Below, in pieces: positions 44,937-54,313 of a stretch of 64,000 nucleotides of DNA. Within the stretch, counting starts at the first letter, position 1. Every line of letters begins with the position of its first letter. Source of the stretch: Psychrobacter immobilis (GTDB lineage: Bacteria; Pseudomonadota; Gammaproteobacteria; Pseudomonadales; Moraxellaceae). The notes beneath the pieces were generated by a model. The model saw only the letters and a list, made by a program, of their open reading frames with translations, was not told the DNA's origin and made no database searches. The stretch lies in the NCBI RefSeq assembly GCF_904846235.1, contig NZ_CAJGZN010000002.1, positions 124,001-188,000 on the forward strand, written 5' to 3'. The position numbers were made by a program, and so were the translations under genes.

Positions 44937-45443
44937 ATGTTTACTGTTCCTGTATTAGATATCAAATCTGATCCATTAGATGCTTTATTGGCTGTCGTTG
45001 GCTATCGTTTGTCTATGTTAGCTGATAGCGATAACGAAGATGTCAAAGCGTTATTCGCTGATCGTCAAGTTACGATTGAGTTTGCTAGTACTGAGTCTGA
45101 TATCGCCCGTTCTTTTAGCTTTGACAATGGACAGTTTAGTCAACAAAGCGGTCATGCAAAAGAAGCCGATTTGACCATCACTTTTAAAGACTCTATGACT
45201 GGCGTTAGACTGCTAACCAAAGGTAGCTTGCCTGCCTTTATGACTGCTGTACAAGAAGGTAACTTGAGCATCGAAGGCGACTATAGCCTAATGATGTGGT
45301 TCAATAAACTTGCTAAGTATATCGTTCCAGCTATCCCAGAAGAGTGCAAACCATATATCCAAAAAGCCAAACCTTACGCTTATAAAGCACAGAAACTTGC
45401 TGAGCATTGGGTTGGTATCGCCAAGCACAAACTTGGTAAATAA
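44937..45443 (+). CDS. SCP2 sterol-binding domain protein
   Basis: 168 residues. The SCP2-like fold appears as DRQVTIEFA..IARSFSFDNGQF, then KEADLTITFKDSMTGVRLLTKG and LPAFMTAVQEGNLSIEGDYSLMMWF, the typical 'weak ligand pocket' pattern seen in UbiJ/UbiT-like and acyl-binding proteins. A Lys/Tyr/Ala-rich C-terminal helix follows (YIQKAKPYAYKAQKLAEHW). It may bind lipid or acyl ligands; the partner is unknown. The frame extends upstream to 44910, but TAGGAG before ATG 44937 sets the start. It is monocistronic with a terminator at 45576. Confidence 0.82.
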   Translation: MFTVPVLDIKSDPLDALLAVVGYRLSMLADSDNEDVKALFADRQVTIEFASTESDIARSFSFDNGQFSQQSGHAKEADLTITFKDSMTGVRLLTKGSLPAFMTAVQEGNLSIEGDYSLMMWFNKLAKYIVPAIPEECKPYIQKAKPYAYKAQKLAEHWVGIAKHKLGK

Positions 45444-45575
45444 AAAGAATGGTGCACTGAGCGGTAGTCATTGGTAGAATGGATGATATAGAACTAGATA
45501 GCCAAACGTATAGTTACTATTTATGTGCGCTACTGTGACAATTATACATACTGTCTAGCAGTGTTCTGATTTTCT

Positions 45576-45611
45576 AAAAAGGTTGCGGTATAATATACGG
45601 CAACCTTTTTT
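45576..45611 (+). terminator. Terminator after the SCP2 gene
   Basis: AAAAAGGTTGC / GCAACCTTTTTT stem with a ~12-base loop, about 130 bp after the stop. It separates the SCP2 gene from bioB. Confidence 0.88.
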
Positions 45612-45688
45612 GTTACCTTATAAATGACAATAGATAAAAACATTGGTTTTATTTAATACCCTCTAATTCTTATAAAAGGACTTACCTT

Positions 45689-46852
45689 ATGGCAGGATTG
45701 CTTAGCATCTCCGAACCTGACGCCACCCAGCCAACTGATGTAGCCACTCAGCCAGATACGACCAATAGTGATTTTTTGGCTAATCTAGCCACAGACGCGA
45801 CTCAAACTGATAGTAAAGTAGCTACGACGTATAGCCGTGAAGAAATCGCGCAACTGTTTGATTTACCTCTAATGGACTTGCTGTTACAAGCACAAACCAT
45901 CCATAGAAAGCATTTTACTGCTAATGAAGTACAGATCAGCACGCTACTCTCTATCAAAACGGGCAACTGCCCTGAAGATTGCGGCTACTGCTCACAGTCA
46001 GGCCATCATCGCGACACCACCAAACTACAAGCAGAAAAACGCATAGAAGTTGACAAAGTCATCGCAGCGGCCAAGCGTGCCAAAAACAGTGGCTCATCGC
46101 GCTTCTGCATGGGTGCCGCGTGGAAACATCCAAGTGCCAAAGACATGCCTTATGTGGTTGAGCTAATCAAAGAAGTAAAAGCACTGGGACTTGAAACTTG
46201 CATGACGCTGGGTATGCTCGATACCAATCAGGCAACACAGTTGGCCGATGCAGGATTGGATTATTATAACCATAACCTAGATACTTCGCGCAGCTACTAT
46301 GAACAAGTCGTCAGCACGCGCAGCTATGATGAGCGTTTAGATACGATAGAAAACGTGCGTAACTCTGGCATCAACGTCTGTAGTGGTAATATCGTTGGTA
46401 TGGGTGAGAGCCGTGATGACCGCATCGATTGGGTACTCGAGCTGCTAAAAATGCCAAAAGCGCCTGAGTCAATTCCAGTCAACTTACTGGTGCCTATTGC
46501 AGGTACACCGATTGGTGATAAAGTATTGGCCGAAGGACAGCTGTCTGTACTTGAATGGATTCGTACTATTGCGGTCGCCCGTATTTGCTGCCCGACTAGC
46601 TACGTGCGTCTATCTGCTGGCCGCGAAAGTCTGTCAGACTCTGAGCAGGCATTAGCCTTTATGGCAGGGGCTAACTCATTCTTTTATGGTGACAAGCTTC
46701 TTACCACTGGTAACGCGAGCCAATCAGGCGATGATAGACTCATGCGTGAGCTTGGCCTCACCAAACAGTTTGCCGCACCAAGAGCGCCTAAAGTACTGCC
46801 TGTAATGGATGCGATGAATGGTCATCAAACACAAGTAGTATTGGCAGATTAA
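45689..46852 (+). CDS. bioB: Biotin synthase
   Basis: 387-residue radical-SAM enzyme inserting sulfur into dethiobiotin. The 4Fe-4S cysteines are C94, C98 and C101 in [10 protein letters not shown]. Other BioB blocks follow: [53 protein letters not shown], and the [2Fe-2S] side with [17 protein letters not shown]. The N-terminus is about 45 residues longer than E. coli BioB and is polar (T, D, Q, N). An AAAAGGA ribosome site precedes the ATG. No other bio gene is nearby, and I saw no BirA-type operator upstream. Confidence 0.96.
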   Translation: MAGLLSISEPDATQPTDVATQPDTTNSDFLANLATDATQTDSKVATTYSREEIAQLFDLPLMDLLLQAQTIHRKHFTANEVQISTLLSIKTGNCPEDCGYCSQSGHHRDTTKLQAEKRIEVDKVIAAAKRAKNSGSSRFCMGAAWKHPSAKDMPYVVELIKEVKALGLETCMTLGMLDTNQATQLADAGLDYYNHNLDTSRSYYEQVVSTRSYDERLDTIENVRNSGINVCSGNIVGMGESRDDRIDWVLELLKMPKAPESIPVNLLVPIAGTPIGDKVLAEGQLSVLEWIRTIAVARICCPTSYVRLSAGRESLSDSEQALAFMAGANSFFYGDKLLTTGNASQSGDDRLMRELGLTKQFAAPRAPKVLPVMDAMNGHQTQVVLAD

Positions 46853-46895
46853 GTTAAAGCCCTCGCTAAAAAATACAAGCTAAGCAAGAGAAACT

Positions 46896-47333
46896 ATGAT
46901 GGCAGATTATTTTAACTGGATTAAAGCGGCACACATTATCTCGATGGTCTGCTGGTTTGCGGCGATATTTTATTTGCCGCGCTTGTTTGTCTATCATGCG
47001 ATGAGCGACGATAGCATCAGTCATGAGCGCTTTGCCATTATGGAGCGCAAGCTGTATCGCGGTATCATGACCCCATCGATGATAGCGACATGGATCTTTG
47101 GTCTATGGATGTTAGGACTGGGCTGGGATGTCTATAAAACCCAAGGCTGGCTCCACGTCAAATTACTATTAGTAGTGCTACTGTCAGGCTATCATGGTGC
47201 TTGCGGCTTTTATCGTAAAAAGCTGATCGATAATCCACATTATAAAACGCATAAATTCTGGCGCTGGTTTAATGAAATACCAGTGTTTGCATTGATATTT
47301 ATCGTGATTCTAGTCGTGGTAAAACCGTTTTAG
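46896..47333 (+). CDS. hemJ: Protoporphyrinogen IX oxidase HemJ
   Basis: 145 residues with four membrane segments. HemJ oxidises protoporphyrinogen IX to protoporphyrin IX in heme synthesis at the inner membrane. The family pattern is clear: WIKAAHIISMVCWFAAIFYLPRLFVYHA (conserved His in the first segment), ERKLYRGIMTPSMIATWIFG, WLHVKLLLVVLLSGYHG, and NEIPVFALIFIVILVVVKPF. ATG 46896 and 46899 are both possible. It begins 44 bp after bioB with no terminator between, so the two may share a transcript; a strong terminator follows. Confidence 0.93.
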   Translation: MMADYFNWIKAAHIISMVCWFAAIFYLPRLFVYHAMSDDSISHERFAIMERKLYRGIMTPSMIATWIFGLWMLGLGWDVYKTQGWLHVKLLLVVLLSGYHGACGFYRKKLIDNPHYKTHKFWRWFNEIPVFALIFIVILVVVKPF

Positions 47334-47360
47334 GTTCAGAAAAATCATCTAACCTGCAAA

Positions 47361-47401
47361 AAAACGTCCGTCACTTTAACCAGTGACGGACGCTTTTTTT
47401 T
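47361..47401. terminator. Terminator after hemJ
   Basis: Perfect 11-bp stem CGTCCGTCACT / AGTGACGGACG, 6-base loop, then C and a long T run. A run of A on the left makes it usable from the minus strand too. Confidence 0.93.
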
Positions 47402-47511
47402 GAATTTAATATAGCTTGTAGATTAGATAGAATTAATACCGTTAGCTGTATATTTTGAACGTGCTATTCAATTGTAACTGCTGCTAAATCTTAAATCCTG
47501 CACACTGAGTA

Positions 47512-48150
47512 TCAGACGCTAGGGCGCATAATTTGATAAACATTGCTTAAGTCATAAACGCGATAACGAGCTGGCTCACGGCGATTTTCACCAGCATAGC
47601 TCAGTATCAAAGCCTGCTTGGCACGCTCATCGACCCAACCGACAAACAGTCCACTATGCTCAACGCCATTGTAACCATGATTGATATAATAGAGCCAGTC
47701 GCCTGCTTCAATCTCGCTGCTACTAGCATAGGGCCCTTGCGCATAAGTGCCTTTGTGTATGGTATTACGCGATACCCCTGCCCGATTAAATACAGCATTT
47801 AAATAATCCCAGCAGCCACCTTGAATAATCGTGCGCTCGTTAAGTGCCATTTTGCGTGCGGTACTGACCACCTCACGTGCTGCCATACTACTCTGCGTCT
47901 CGGCATTGCTTAATAGCGGTAGATACTCGCTATCGACATTGTCATAGTTGCCTGACAAAAACGCCGGTAAAACCGTAGGTGCTGAACGCTGTACCTCAGG
48001 ATAACGATAGGACGTATTCGTCGTTGGTTGAATAGATTTTTGGGCGATAAGCATGCTCATACTATCTGCATGGACTTGCCCTACCATGCCGCAGGTAAAT
48101 AGTAAAAAACCGCACGACGCGGCGACTGACGGTATAGACAAACGCGACAT
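47512..48150 (-). CDS. Secreted NlpC/P60- or CHAP-like putative cysteine hydrolase
   Basis: 212 residues. A Sec signal peptide is likely (SVAASCGFLLFTCGMVGQVHA, cleavage after residue ~29). The C-terminal half has a candidate papain-like core: C113 in GGCWDYLNAVFNRAG at a helix start, and GDWLYYINH then H165 in GVEHSGLFVGW, the usual order of the catalytic Cys and His in NlpC/P60 or CHAP amidases. A third polar residue is not certain. Members usually cut peptidoglycan peptides; that is inference here. A CAAGGAG ribosome site precedes the ATG. No operon partner. Confidence 0.65.
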   Translation of the reverse strand: MSRLSIPSVAASCGFLLFTCGMVGQVHADSMSMLIAQKSIQPTTNTSYRYPEVQRSAPTVLPAFLSGNYDNVDSEYLPLLSNAETQSSMAAREVVSTARKMALNERTIIQGGCWDYLNAVFNRAGVSRNTIHKGTYAQGPYASSSEIEAGDWLYYINHGYNGVEHSGLFVGWVDERAKQALILSYAGENRREPARYRVYDLSNVYQIMRPSV

Positions 48151-48415
48151 GACTAACTCCTTGTCAACTAAATCTCAATGACAGTATCAATAATAAGAAG
48201 GATAAATTTTATAATCCTACTTATAAACCATTTGCGCACAAATCTGCAAGCACTATTCGCCTGCGATAGGTGATAGACGGTATAAATATACTGATGGATG
48301 ACGATACTGGGAAAACGCGCGTCGAGTGAAATTTAAAGTGATATTTGAGTTTGAAGTTTAGATAATACGAAGACAATAGCTATGCTTTGGTAAAGTAACA
48401 AATGGAGAAAAGATA

Positions 48416-48907
48416 CTAATTACTCTTCATTTTAATATTTACATGGCGTTTCGTTAGCGCTTGCCCTTCTAAGATAGCTTTCGCAGCTTTTGCTTCTTGA
48501 GCACTCTCAAAACCGGTAATATGATATTTGCGGACGTCACTGCTATCGACAATCTGCAATTGCTCGCCAATCAGCGTTATCTTATCGCCATCCGTTAAAT
48601 GAATATGCTCACGCTTACCTAGATTGTCATGGACCAACTCGCCAGCCCTTACCCACAATATGCCGTTACTAATCATACCGCTCATGGCTTTCTTATGCTG
48701 TTGACGCTTTTTATTGAAAATAAAGCTACCAATGATAAGCAGGGCAAGTGCACCGATGGCTAGACGCTCAGGCAATAAGCTCATCGCCATGGCGACTGCG
48801 ACGGCCCCTACCAATAAGGCAGAACCAAACCAAAACATGCCATTATCAGCAGCATTTGATTGCCCTTGTAAGGTGATTTTGGCGCCATCATCAGTTAGCT
48901 TTAGCAT
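48416..48907 (-). CDS. Unknown membrane protein with two adjacent membrane segments
   Basis: 163 residues. A short N-terminal stretch (LTDDGAKITLQGQ) precedes two close hydrophobic segments (FWFGSALLVGAVAVAMAMSL and LAIGALALLIIGSFIF). A basic turn (NKKRQQHKKA) and a beta-rich domain of ~85 residues follow (LWVRAGELVHD, GDKITLIGEQLQIVDSSD, VRKYHITGFESAQEA). This resembles membrane-anchored PH-like or bacterial photosystem-assembly-like small domains, but I cannot name a family. It lies downstream of rph on the same strand, past a terminator. Confidence 0.65.
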   Translation of the reverse strand: MLKLTDDGAKITLQGQSNAADNGMFWFGSALLVGAVAVAMAMSLLPERLAIGALALLIIGSFIFNKKRQQHKKAMSGMISNGILWVRAGELVHDNLGKREHIHLTDGDKITLIGEQLQIVDSSDVRKYHITGFESAQEAKAAKAILEGQALTKRHVNIKMKSN

Positions 48908-48947
48908 GTGTTGTTACCTATTACGTAATGTACGAATATTTTCTATT

Positions 48948-48980
48948 AAAAAACTGCCTATTAGCAGCTAACAGGCAGTT
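48948..48980 (-). terminator. Terminator after rph
   Basis: AACTGCCT / AGGCAGTT stem with a 13-base loop. On the minus strand the stem is followed by six T. It lies 46 bp after the rph stop. Confidence 0.82.
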
Positions 48981-49025
48981 ATTGACACTAAAAATAAAGA
49001 CAGTGTGTTATATCTAAGCGTTAGT

Positions 49026-49742
49026 CTACCAACCAAGTGCCGTCTGTTGCATTTTAATCAATTCGGCAATGCCTTTTTCAGCTAATGACAGCATAGCATC
49101 TGCTTGAGCACGAGTGAACGGCTTTTCTTCAGCAGTACCTTGCAGCTCAATGTACTCGCCTTTTTGGGTCATCACGACGTTCAAGTCGGTATCACAGCTA
49201 GAGTCTTCTTCGTAGTTCAGATCAAGATACGCTTCGCCATCTTTCATACCAACAGAAACCGCAGCAACCAGTCCGATTAGCGGATCTGCTTTGAGTTTTT
49301 TGGCCTTTTGGATACTCTCTAGCGCATCGATAAGCGCAATCGCAGCACCAGTGATACTAGCCGTACGAGTACCACCATCCGCTTGCAACACATCGCAATC
49401 AAGATAGATGGTGTTTTCACCAAGTTTACTCAGATCAATCATGGCACGTAAGCTACGACCAATCAAACGTTGAATCTCTTGCGTACGACCTGACTGCTTA
49501 CCGCGAGCCGCTTCACGCTGATTGCGCGTGTTGGTCGCACGTGGCAACATACCATACTCAGCTGTGATCCAACCTTTGCCTTTACCTTTGAGCCAGCGCG
49601 GCACACCAGATTCTACACTGGCAGTACATAATACCTTGGTATCGCCAAAACTTACCAGTACTGACCCTTCAGCATGCTTCGTATAATGGCGCTCAAAGCT
49701 GATCGAGCGAAGTTGGTCAAGCTCACGATTGTCAATACGCAT
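49026..49742 (-). CDS. rph: Ribonuclease PH
   Basis: 238-residue phosphorolytic 3'-exoribonuclease that trims tRNA precursors and rRNA. Typical blocks: [60 protein letters not shown] (RNA/phosphate-binding Arg cluster), [20 protein letters not shown] with the catalytic Asp, and [19 protein letters not shown] near the C-terminus. Length equals the E. coli enzyme (238 in functional strains) and no frameshift is seen. It is monocistronic with its own terminator. Confidence 0.97.
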   Translation of the reverse strand: MRIDNRELDQLRSISFERHYTKHAEGSVLVSFGDTKVLCTASVESGVPRWLKGKGKGWITAEYGMLPRATNTRNQREAARGKQSGRTQEIQRLIGRSLRAMIDLSKLGENTIYLDCDVLQADGGTRTASITGAAIALIDALESIQKAKKLKADPLIGLVAAVSVGMKDGEAYLDLNYEEDSSCDTDLNVVMTQKGEYIELQGTAEEKPFTRAQADAMLSLAEKGIAELIKMQQTALGW

Positions 49743-49923
49743 AAAAATTCCTAGTACAATGTTATAAAAGCAGTGTCATAAAAATACCTATCAGTCGTTA
49801 GTAAACACATTGATAGATATGTAGTCGACTAAAATCTTAAGATATCCTAACGTGACAACGGCGCAATAGCAAGATTCGCACCTGCCATTACGCCAGCGTT
49901 ATCAACAGAATGTCAGATATAAA

Positions 49924-51723
49924 CTATTCTAACCCTTCCATCTTACGCAATTCCTTACGTAGGATTTTGCCAACGTTCGACTTTGGTAATTCGTCAACGA
50001 ACTGTATATGACGTGGGCGCTTATAGCCAGTCAGTTGTTTTTTGCCATATTCTAGTAGCTCTTTTTCAGTCACATCGCCTTTTTTGACCACAAACAGCTT
50101 TGGCTCTTCGCCGCGATCATCATTTGGAACACCAATAGCACCGCATTCTACGACTGCTGGATGCTCACTCATCGCTTCTTCGATTTCGTTTGGATAGACG
50201 TTAAAACCAGAGACTAAAATCATGTCTTTTTTGCGATCAACAATTTTGATAAAGCCTTTTTCGTCCATGATGCCGATATCGCCAGTTTTTAAGTAGCCAC
50301 TAGCTGTAAAGGATTCAGCAGTTTCTTTCAGACGATTCTGATAACCAATCATGACCTGTGGGCCTTTTACGCAGATTTCACCACGATCACCCATGGCTAC
50401 TATATTTTCGTCATCATCAATGAGTACGATATCGGTGCTAGGCGCAGGAATACCGATTTTTCCGGTAAATTCCGCAATAGTCATCGGATTAAATGCTACG
50501 ACGGGTGAGGTCTCAGATAGGCCGTAACCTTCAACGATAGGCAGTCCAGTGATTTTATGCCATTCTTTGGCTACGCTAGGCAATACTGACATACCGCCGC
50601 CGATAGACGCTTTTAGGTTAGAAAAGTCTAAATCAGCAAAGTTATCTTTGTGTACTAAGCCGTTAAACAAAGTATTCACGGCAGGGATAAACGCTGGCTT
50701 GTACTTGGCCATCTCTTTGATAAGTCCATCAAGATCACGCGGATTCGGAATGAGTAGCGAGGCATAACCTTGATACATACTACACATACCGCAGACCATA
50801 AATGAAAATACGTGATATAGCGGCAGTGCGGTCAAAATCACATCTCTACCATCTATATCGTCATCAAATGCACTGTTCATCAGCGCACTGACCTGTAGCA
50901 TGTTGGCGACTAGATTACCATGAGACAGCATTGCCCCTTTCGCTACTCCTGTCGTACCACCGGTATATTGCAGTAGGGCCACATCGCTTAAGTTCAACTC
51001 AGGGCGCTGGTACTTACTGGCTGACTCAGCATTTAAGGCATGCTTAAAACTCACGCTATTCGGTATGCTATAAGCAGGAATCATCTTTTTGACATGGCGA
51101 GCCACAAGATTAACCACAGCTCCTTTAATCGTACCTAGCATATCACCAATGGTACACACGACTACATGCTCTACCTGACCTTTGTCCTCGGCATCTTGAT
51201 ACGTCTTGGCAAAGTTTTCAACGATAAATAGCGCTTTCGCACCACTGTCATGCAACTGATGTGATAGCTCACGGCTAGTGTATAGAGGATTTACATTGAC
51301 CAACACCATCCCTGCACGAATGATACCCAAAGCAACCACTGGATACTGCAAGACGTTGGGCATCATTACCCCAACTTTATCGCCTGCGACCAGTCCTATT
51401 GACTGCAAATAGCTAGCAATCTGTCGGCTATATAGATCTAATTGCTTAAAAGTAATCGATGAGCCCATGCAGATATAGGCAGGTTTTTGACCATAACGGC
51501 TAAAATTACGCTCGAACACATCAAGTAGAGAGGTATTGTCTTCTGGCATCTCGATAGTAGCATCGATGCTATAGCGCTCATAAGCGCTCAGCCACGGACT
51601 ATCACTGTCGATGGTCGGCATAGTAGGAAACGCATTGCTTTGATAAACGTCGTTAGTAGTATTGGCTTTATCGTCAGTTGCAGCGCTATTATCTGTCGTT
51701 TTTTTATTAATATTATCCGTCAT
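49924..51723 (-). CDS. fadD: Long-chain fatty acid-CoA ligase, paralogue 1
   Basis: 599-residue ANL-superfamily enzyme that activates fatty acids to acyl-CoA through an acyl-AMP. The AMP-binding signature is LQYTGGTTGVAKGAMLSHGN; other motifs are VEGYGLSETSP, YLKTGDIGIMDEKGFIKIVD (adenylation hinge) and DRKKDMILVSGFNVYPNEIE (FadD-specific linker). The first ~45 residues are a polar N-terminal extension (T, N, D, K). It is tandem with a second paralogue ~510 bp upstream; a terminator at 52084-52124 separates them, so the two are probably transcribed independently. It supplies substrate for FadE. Confidence 0.95.
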   Translation of the reverse strand: MTDNINKKTTDNSAATDDKANTTNDVYQSNAFPTMPTIDSDSPWLSAYERYSIDATIEMPEDNTSLLDVFERNFSRYGQKPAYICMGSSITFKQLDLYSRQIASYLQSIGLVAGDKVGVMMPNVLQYPVVALGIIRAGMVLVNVNPLYTSRELSHQLHDSGAKALFIVENFAKTYQDAEDKGQVEHVVVCTIGDMLGTIKGAVVNLVARHVKKMIPAYSIPNSVSFKHALNAESASKYQRPELNLSDVALLQYTGGTTGVAKGAMLSHGNLVANMLQVSALMNSAFDDDIDGRDVILTALPLYHVFSFMVCGMCSMYQGYASLLIPNPRDLDGLIKEMAKYKPAFIPAVNTLFNGLVHKDNFADLDFSNLKASIGGGMSVLPSVAKEWHKITGLPIVEGYGLSETSPVVAFNPMTIAEFTGKIGIPAPSTDIVLIDDDENIVAMGDRGEICVKGPQVMIGYQNRLKETAESFTASGYLKTGDIGIMDEKGFIKIVDRKKDMILVSGFNVYPNEIEEAMSEHPAVVECGAIGVPNDDRGEEPKLFVVKKGDVTEKELLEYGKKQLTGYKRPRHIQFVDELPKSNVGKILRKELRKMEGLE

Positions 51724-52232
51724 AATTTTCCCTAAATGTTACTGTTAAAAACATTGAATATGTTAATGGAAACACCATTTTTTATGATTATTGCTGACAG
51801 CAGAAGCTTATGAATAAGAAATAGATAAGTATGATCGGGTTTGTCATTCATAAGCTTTGCAAATTAAAGTGTGTTACTGGGTCTATGATAAATAATACTA
51901 CCACTCAGCACGACCAAGTCGAAAACGATATTTACTACCATGATTTCACTAGTTGTCTTAAGCAAAACCAGTACGGTTTTTTGGACAAAAACAAAAATAC
52001 GTCGATGGGCACTATAGCAGTTTTAATAGATATTCTCTATTAATAGTAGCTGTGATCCGCAAATGTCAAAAGCGATAAAGACAAAAAAATGATAAGACAG
52101 CATGGTTGCAGCCTTATCATTTTTGGTTACTATTTTAGTTACTACAGCATCTAATCAAGCGACACTTTCACATGTATCTTTGGTTGATACACGCACCTAT
52201 CAAACAACTATCTAGATGCGTGTATCAGCAAA
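51724..52232. other. Intergenic region between the two fadD genes
   Basis: 509 bp with the upper gene's terminator at 52084-52124 and the lower gene's promoter zone. A 70-codon plus-strand frame at 51831-52043 has no support and is not called. No fatty-acid regulator palindrome was recognised. Confidence 0.45.
52084..52124 (-). terminator. Terminator after fadD paralogue 2
   Basis: AAAAATGATAAG / CTTATCATTTTT 12-bp perfect stem with a ~16-base loop; on the minus strand seven T follow. It lies about 110 bp after the stop. Confidence 0.85.
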
Positions 52233-53960
52233 TTAACCGTGGTTCTTTTCTTCAAGGACGCGTAGATCTTTACGCAAAATCTTACCAACATTCGATTTTG
52301 GTAGCTCATCAATAAATTCAACACGACGAGGACGTTTATAACCTGTTAGGTTCTCTTTACCGTACTCAAGAACTTCGTCAGTGGTCAGACTTGGGTCGTT
52401 ACGGACAACATAGATCTTAGGAATCTCACCGCTCTTCTCATCTTCGATACCGATGACGCCACATTCTAAAATCTTAGGATGGCCAGCCATAACTTCTTCG
52501 ACTTCATTCGGATAAACGTTAAAACCAGACACCAAAATCATGTCTTTTTTGCGGTCAACGATGGTCACATATCCGTTGTCAGCCATGATACCGATATCAC
52601 CAGTACGGAAGAATCCATCTGCTGTCATGACTTCGGCAGTAGCATCTTCGCGGTTCCAGTAACCTTTCATGACCTGTGGACCACGAACACTAATCTCACC
52701 GCGCTCACCAAGTGCCACTTCATTACCAGCATCATCTAAGATCGCCACATCGGTTGCTGGCATAGGGACACCAATAGTGCCAGTGAATGTCTTGCTGTTA
52801 CTAGGGTTAGCGGTCGCGACTGGTGATGTTTCAGACAAGCCATAACCTTGAATGATAATATTACCAGTGACTTGACGCCATTTTTCTGCCGTTGGACTCA
52901 ATACTGCCATGCCGCCGCCCATCGATTGACGCAGCTTGCTATGATCCATCGCGATAAATTCTTCGTTATTGGCAAGTGCGTTAAACAACGTGTTGACCGC
53001 TGGGAAGAACGCTGGTGGATTGGCTTTATATGCTTTTAACAAGCTATCAAGATCACGTGGGTTTGGTACTAATAGCACCACACAACCGCGATACAGACCG
53101 AACATGCCACATACGGTAAATGAGAAAATATGATACATCGGCAATGCCGTCATAATCACAGGTTGCTCACCTCTTTGATCTAAATCATCAAAAGCGGTGC
53201 CCAAAAAGGTATTAGACTGAATTAAGTTTGCCACCAAGTTTTTGTGCGTTAGCATCGCACCTTTTGCCACACCCGTTGTACCACCGGTATACTGTAGGAC
53301 GGCGATGTCATCAAGTGTGATATTGGTTGGGCGCTTATATTTGCTAGCAGTGACTTGCTTTAGTGCTGTTTTGAAGCTGATGCTATTAGAAATACTATAG
53401 TCTGGCACCATTTTTTTGACATGGCGGACGACCGTATTAACCATAAAGCCTTTGAGCGTACCCATCAAATCGCCCATACCCGTAATCACGACTTTATCGA
53501 CCACATTGCGACCGATGTCTTGATAGGTTTTGGCAAAGTTTTCGACCATGATCAGCACTTTGGCTTCTGAATCAGTCAACTGATGCTCAAGCTCTCTGGT
53601 AGTGTACAGAGGGTTGACGTTAACTAAGGTAAAGCCTGCACGTAGTACAGCGATGACAGAGATTGGTAACTGCAAAATGTTGGGCATCATGACCGCAACT
53701 TTATCGCCTTTGACCAATCCTAATGACTGTAGATAAGCGGCCATTTGACGGCTGTATAAATCTACTTCCTGGAAGCTTAACGATGAACCCATGCAGATAT
53801 AGGCAGTTTTATCAGCATTTTCAGCGAAGCTTTTTTCGAAAATATCGATAAGTGACGTATTGTCGGCTGGCAACTCAATGTCATATTCCAGACCAAGTTC
53901 TTCATACGTTTTTAGCCAAACTTTATCGTCACGACGGGTTAAGTTTCCTTGATTTTCCAT
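52233..53960 (-). CDS. fadD: Long-chain fatty acid-CoA ligase, paralogue 2
   Basis: 575 residues, clearly paralogous to the neighbouring ligase. Shared blocks include AVLQYTGGTTGVAKGAML, QGYGLSETSPVATANP, FFRTGDIGIMADNGYVTIVD and DRKKDMILVSGFNVYPNEVE. It lacks the long polar N-terminal extension of paralogue 1. A TAGGAGAG ribosome site lies ~10 bases before the ATG. Duplicated FadD enzymes often divide chain-length or growth-condition roles; which applies cannot be read from sequence. It acts at the inner membrane face, feeding beta-oxidation and phospholipid remodelling. Confidence 0.95.
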   Translation of the reverse strand: MENQGNLTRRDDKVWLKTYEELGLEYDIELPADNTSLIDIFEKSFAENADKTAYICMGSSLSFQEVDLYSRQMAAYLQSLGLVKGDKVAVMMPNILQLPISVIAVLRAGFTLVNVNPLYTTRELEHQLTDSEAKVLIMVENFAKTYQDIGRNVVDKVVITGMGDLMGTLKGFMVNTVVRHVKKMVPDYSISNSISFKTALKQVTASKYKRPTNITLDDIAVLQYTGGTTGVAKGAMLTHKNLVANLIQSNTFLGTAFDDLDQRGEQPVIMTALPMYHIFSFTVCGMFGLYRGCVVLLVPNPRDLDSLLKAYKANPPAFFPAVNTLFNALANNEEFIAMDHSKLRQSMGGGMAVLSPTAEKWRQVTGNIIIQGYGLSETSPVATANPSNSKTFTGTIGVPMPATDVAILDDAGNEVALGERGEISVRGPQVMKGYWNREDATAEVMTADGFFRTGDIGIMADNGYVTIVDRKKDMILVSGFNVYPNEVEEVMAGHPKILECGVIGIEDEKSGEIPKIYVVRNDPSLTTDEVLEYGKENLTGYKRPRRVEFIDELPKSNVGKILRKDLRVLEEKNHG

Positions 53961-54313
53961 AATCTTTTCTCTCCTAGTAATAATACATTACCGTCAACCC
54001 ACGCCAATCACAGTGTGATAAATATACAAAACGTCAGAGTCTTGCCTATCGTTATGATAAAAAGCAAGGCTGCAACATATTTGTATAGTGCTGAGCGAAC
54101 AATATAGCGGTAAATAGCCCTTTGTTCATTAACATACACACTTTATACATAGTACTCAATACAAAAGATTGCTATACCAGTTCTCAAATAGGCTTGACGC
54201 TAAATATCTCTATAAATATCAATATATTAGACTAAAAATATCAGTCATACCATTAGAAAATATGACCCTTGGCTTCTGCTCCCTAATGACCATCCCGACA
54301 CGATATCTGTTCA
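53961..54313. other. Intergenic region, nothing recognised
   Basis: 353 AT-rich bp between the fadD paralogue and the vWA lipoprotein, both on the minus strand. It should hold the fadD promoter. One plus-strand frame entering the vWA gene is a shadow. No terminator with a clear T run was seen. Confidence 0.4.

Noticed and set aside
51831-52043. 70-codon plus-strand frame between the fadD genes
   Set aside because: No ribosome site or domain; it lies in the promoter zone of a minus-strand gene.
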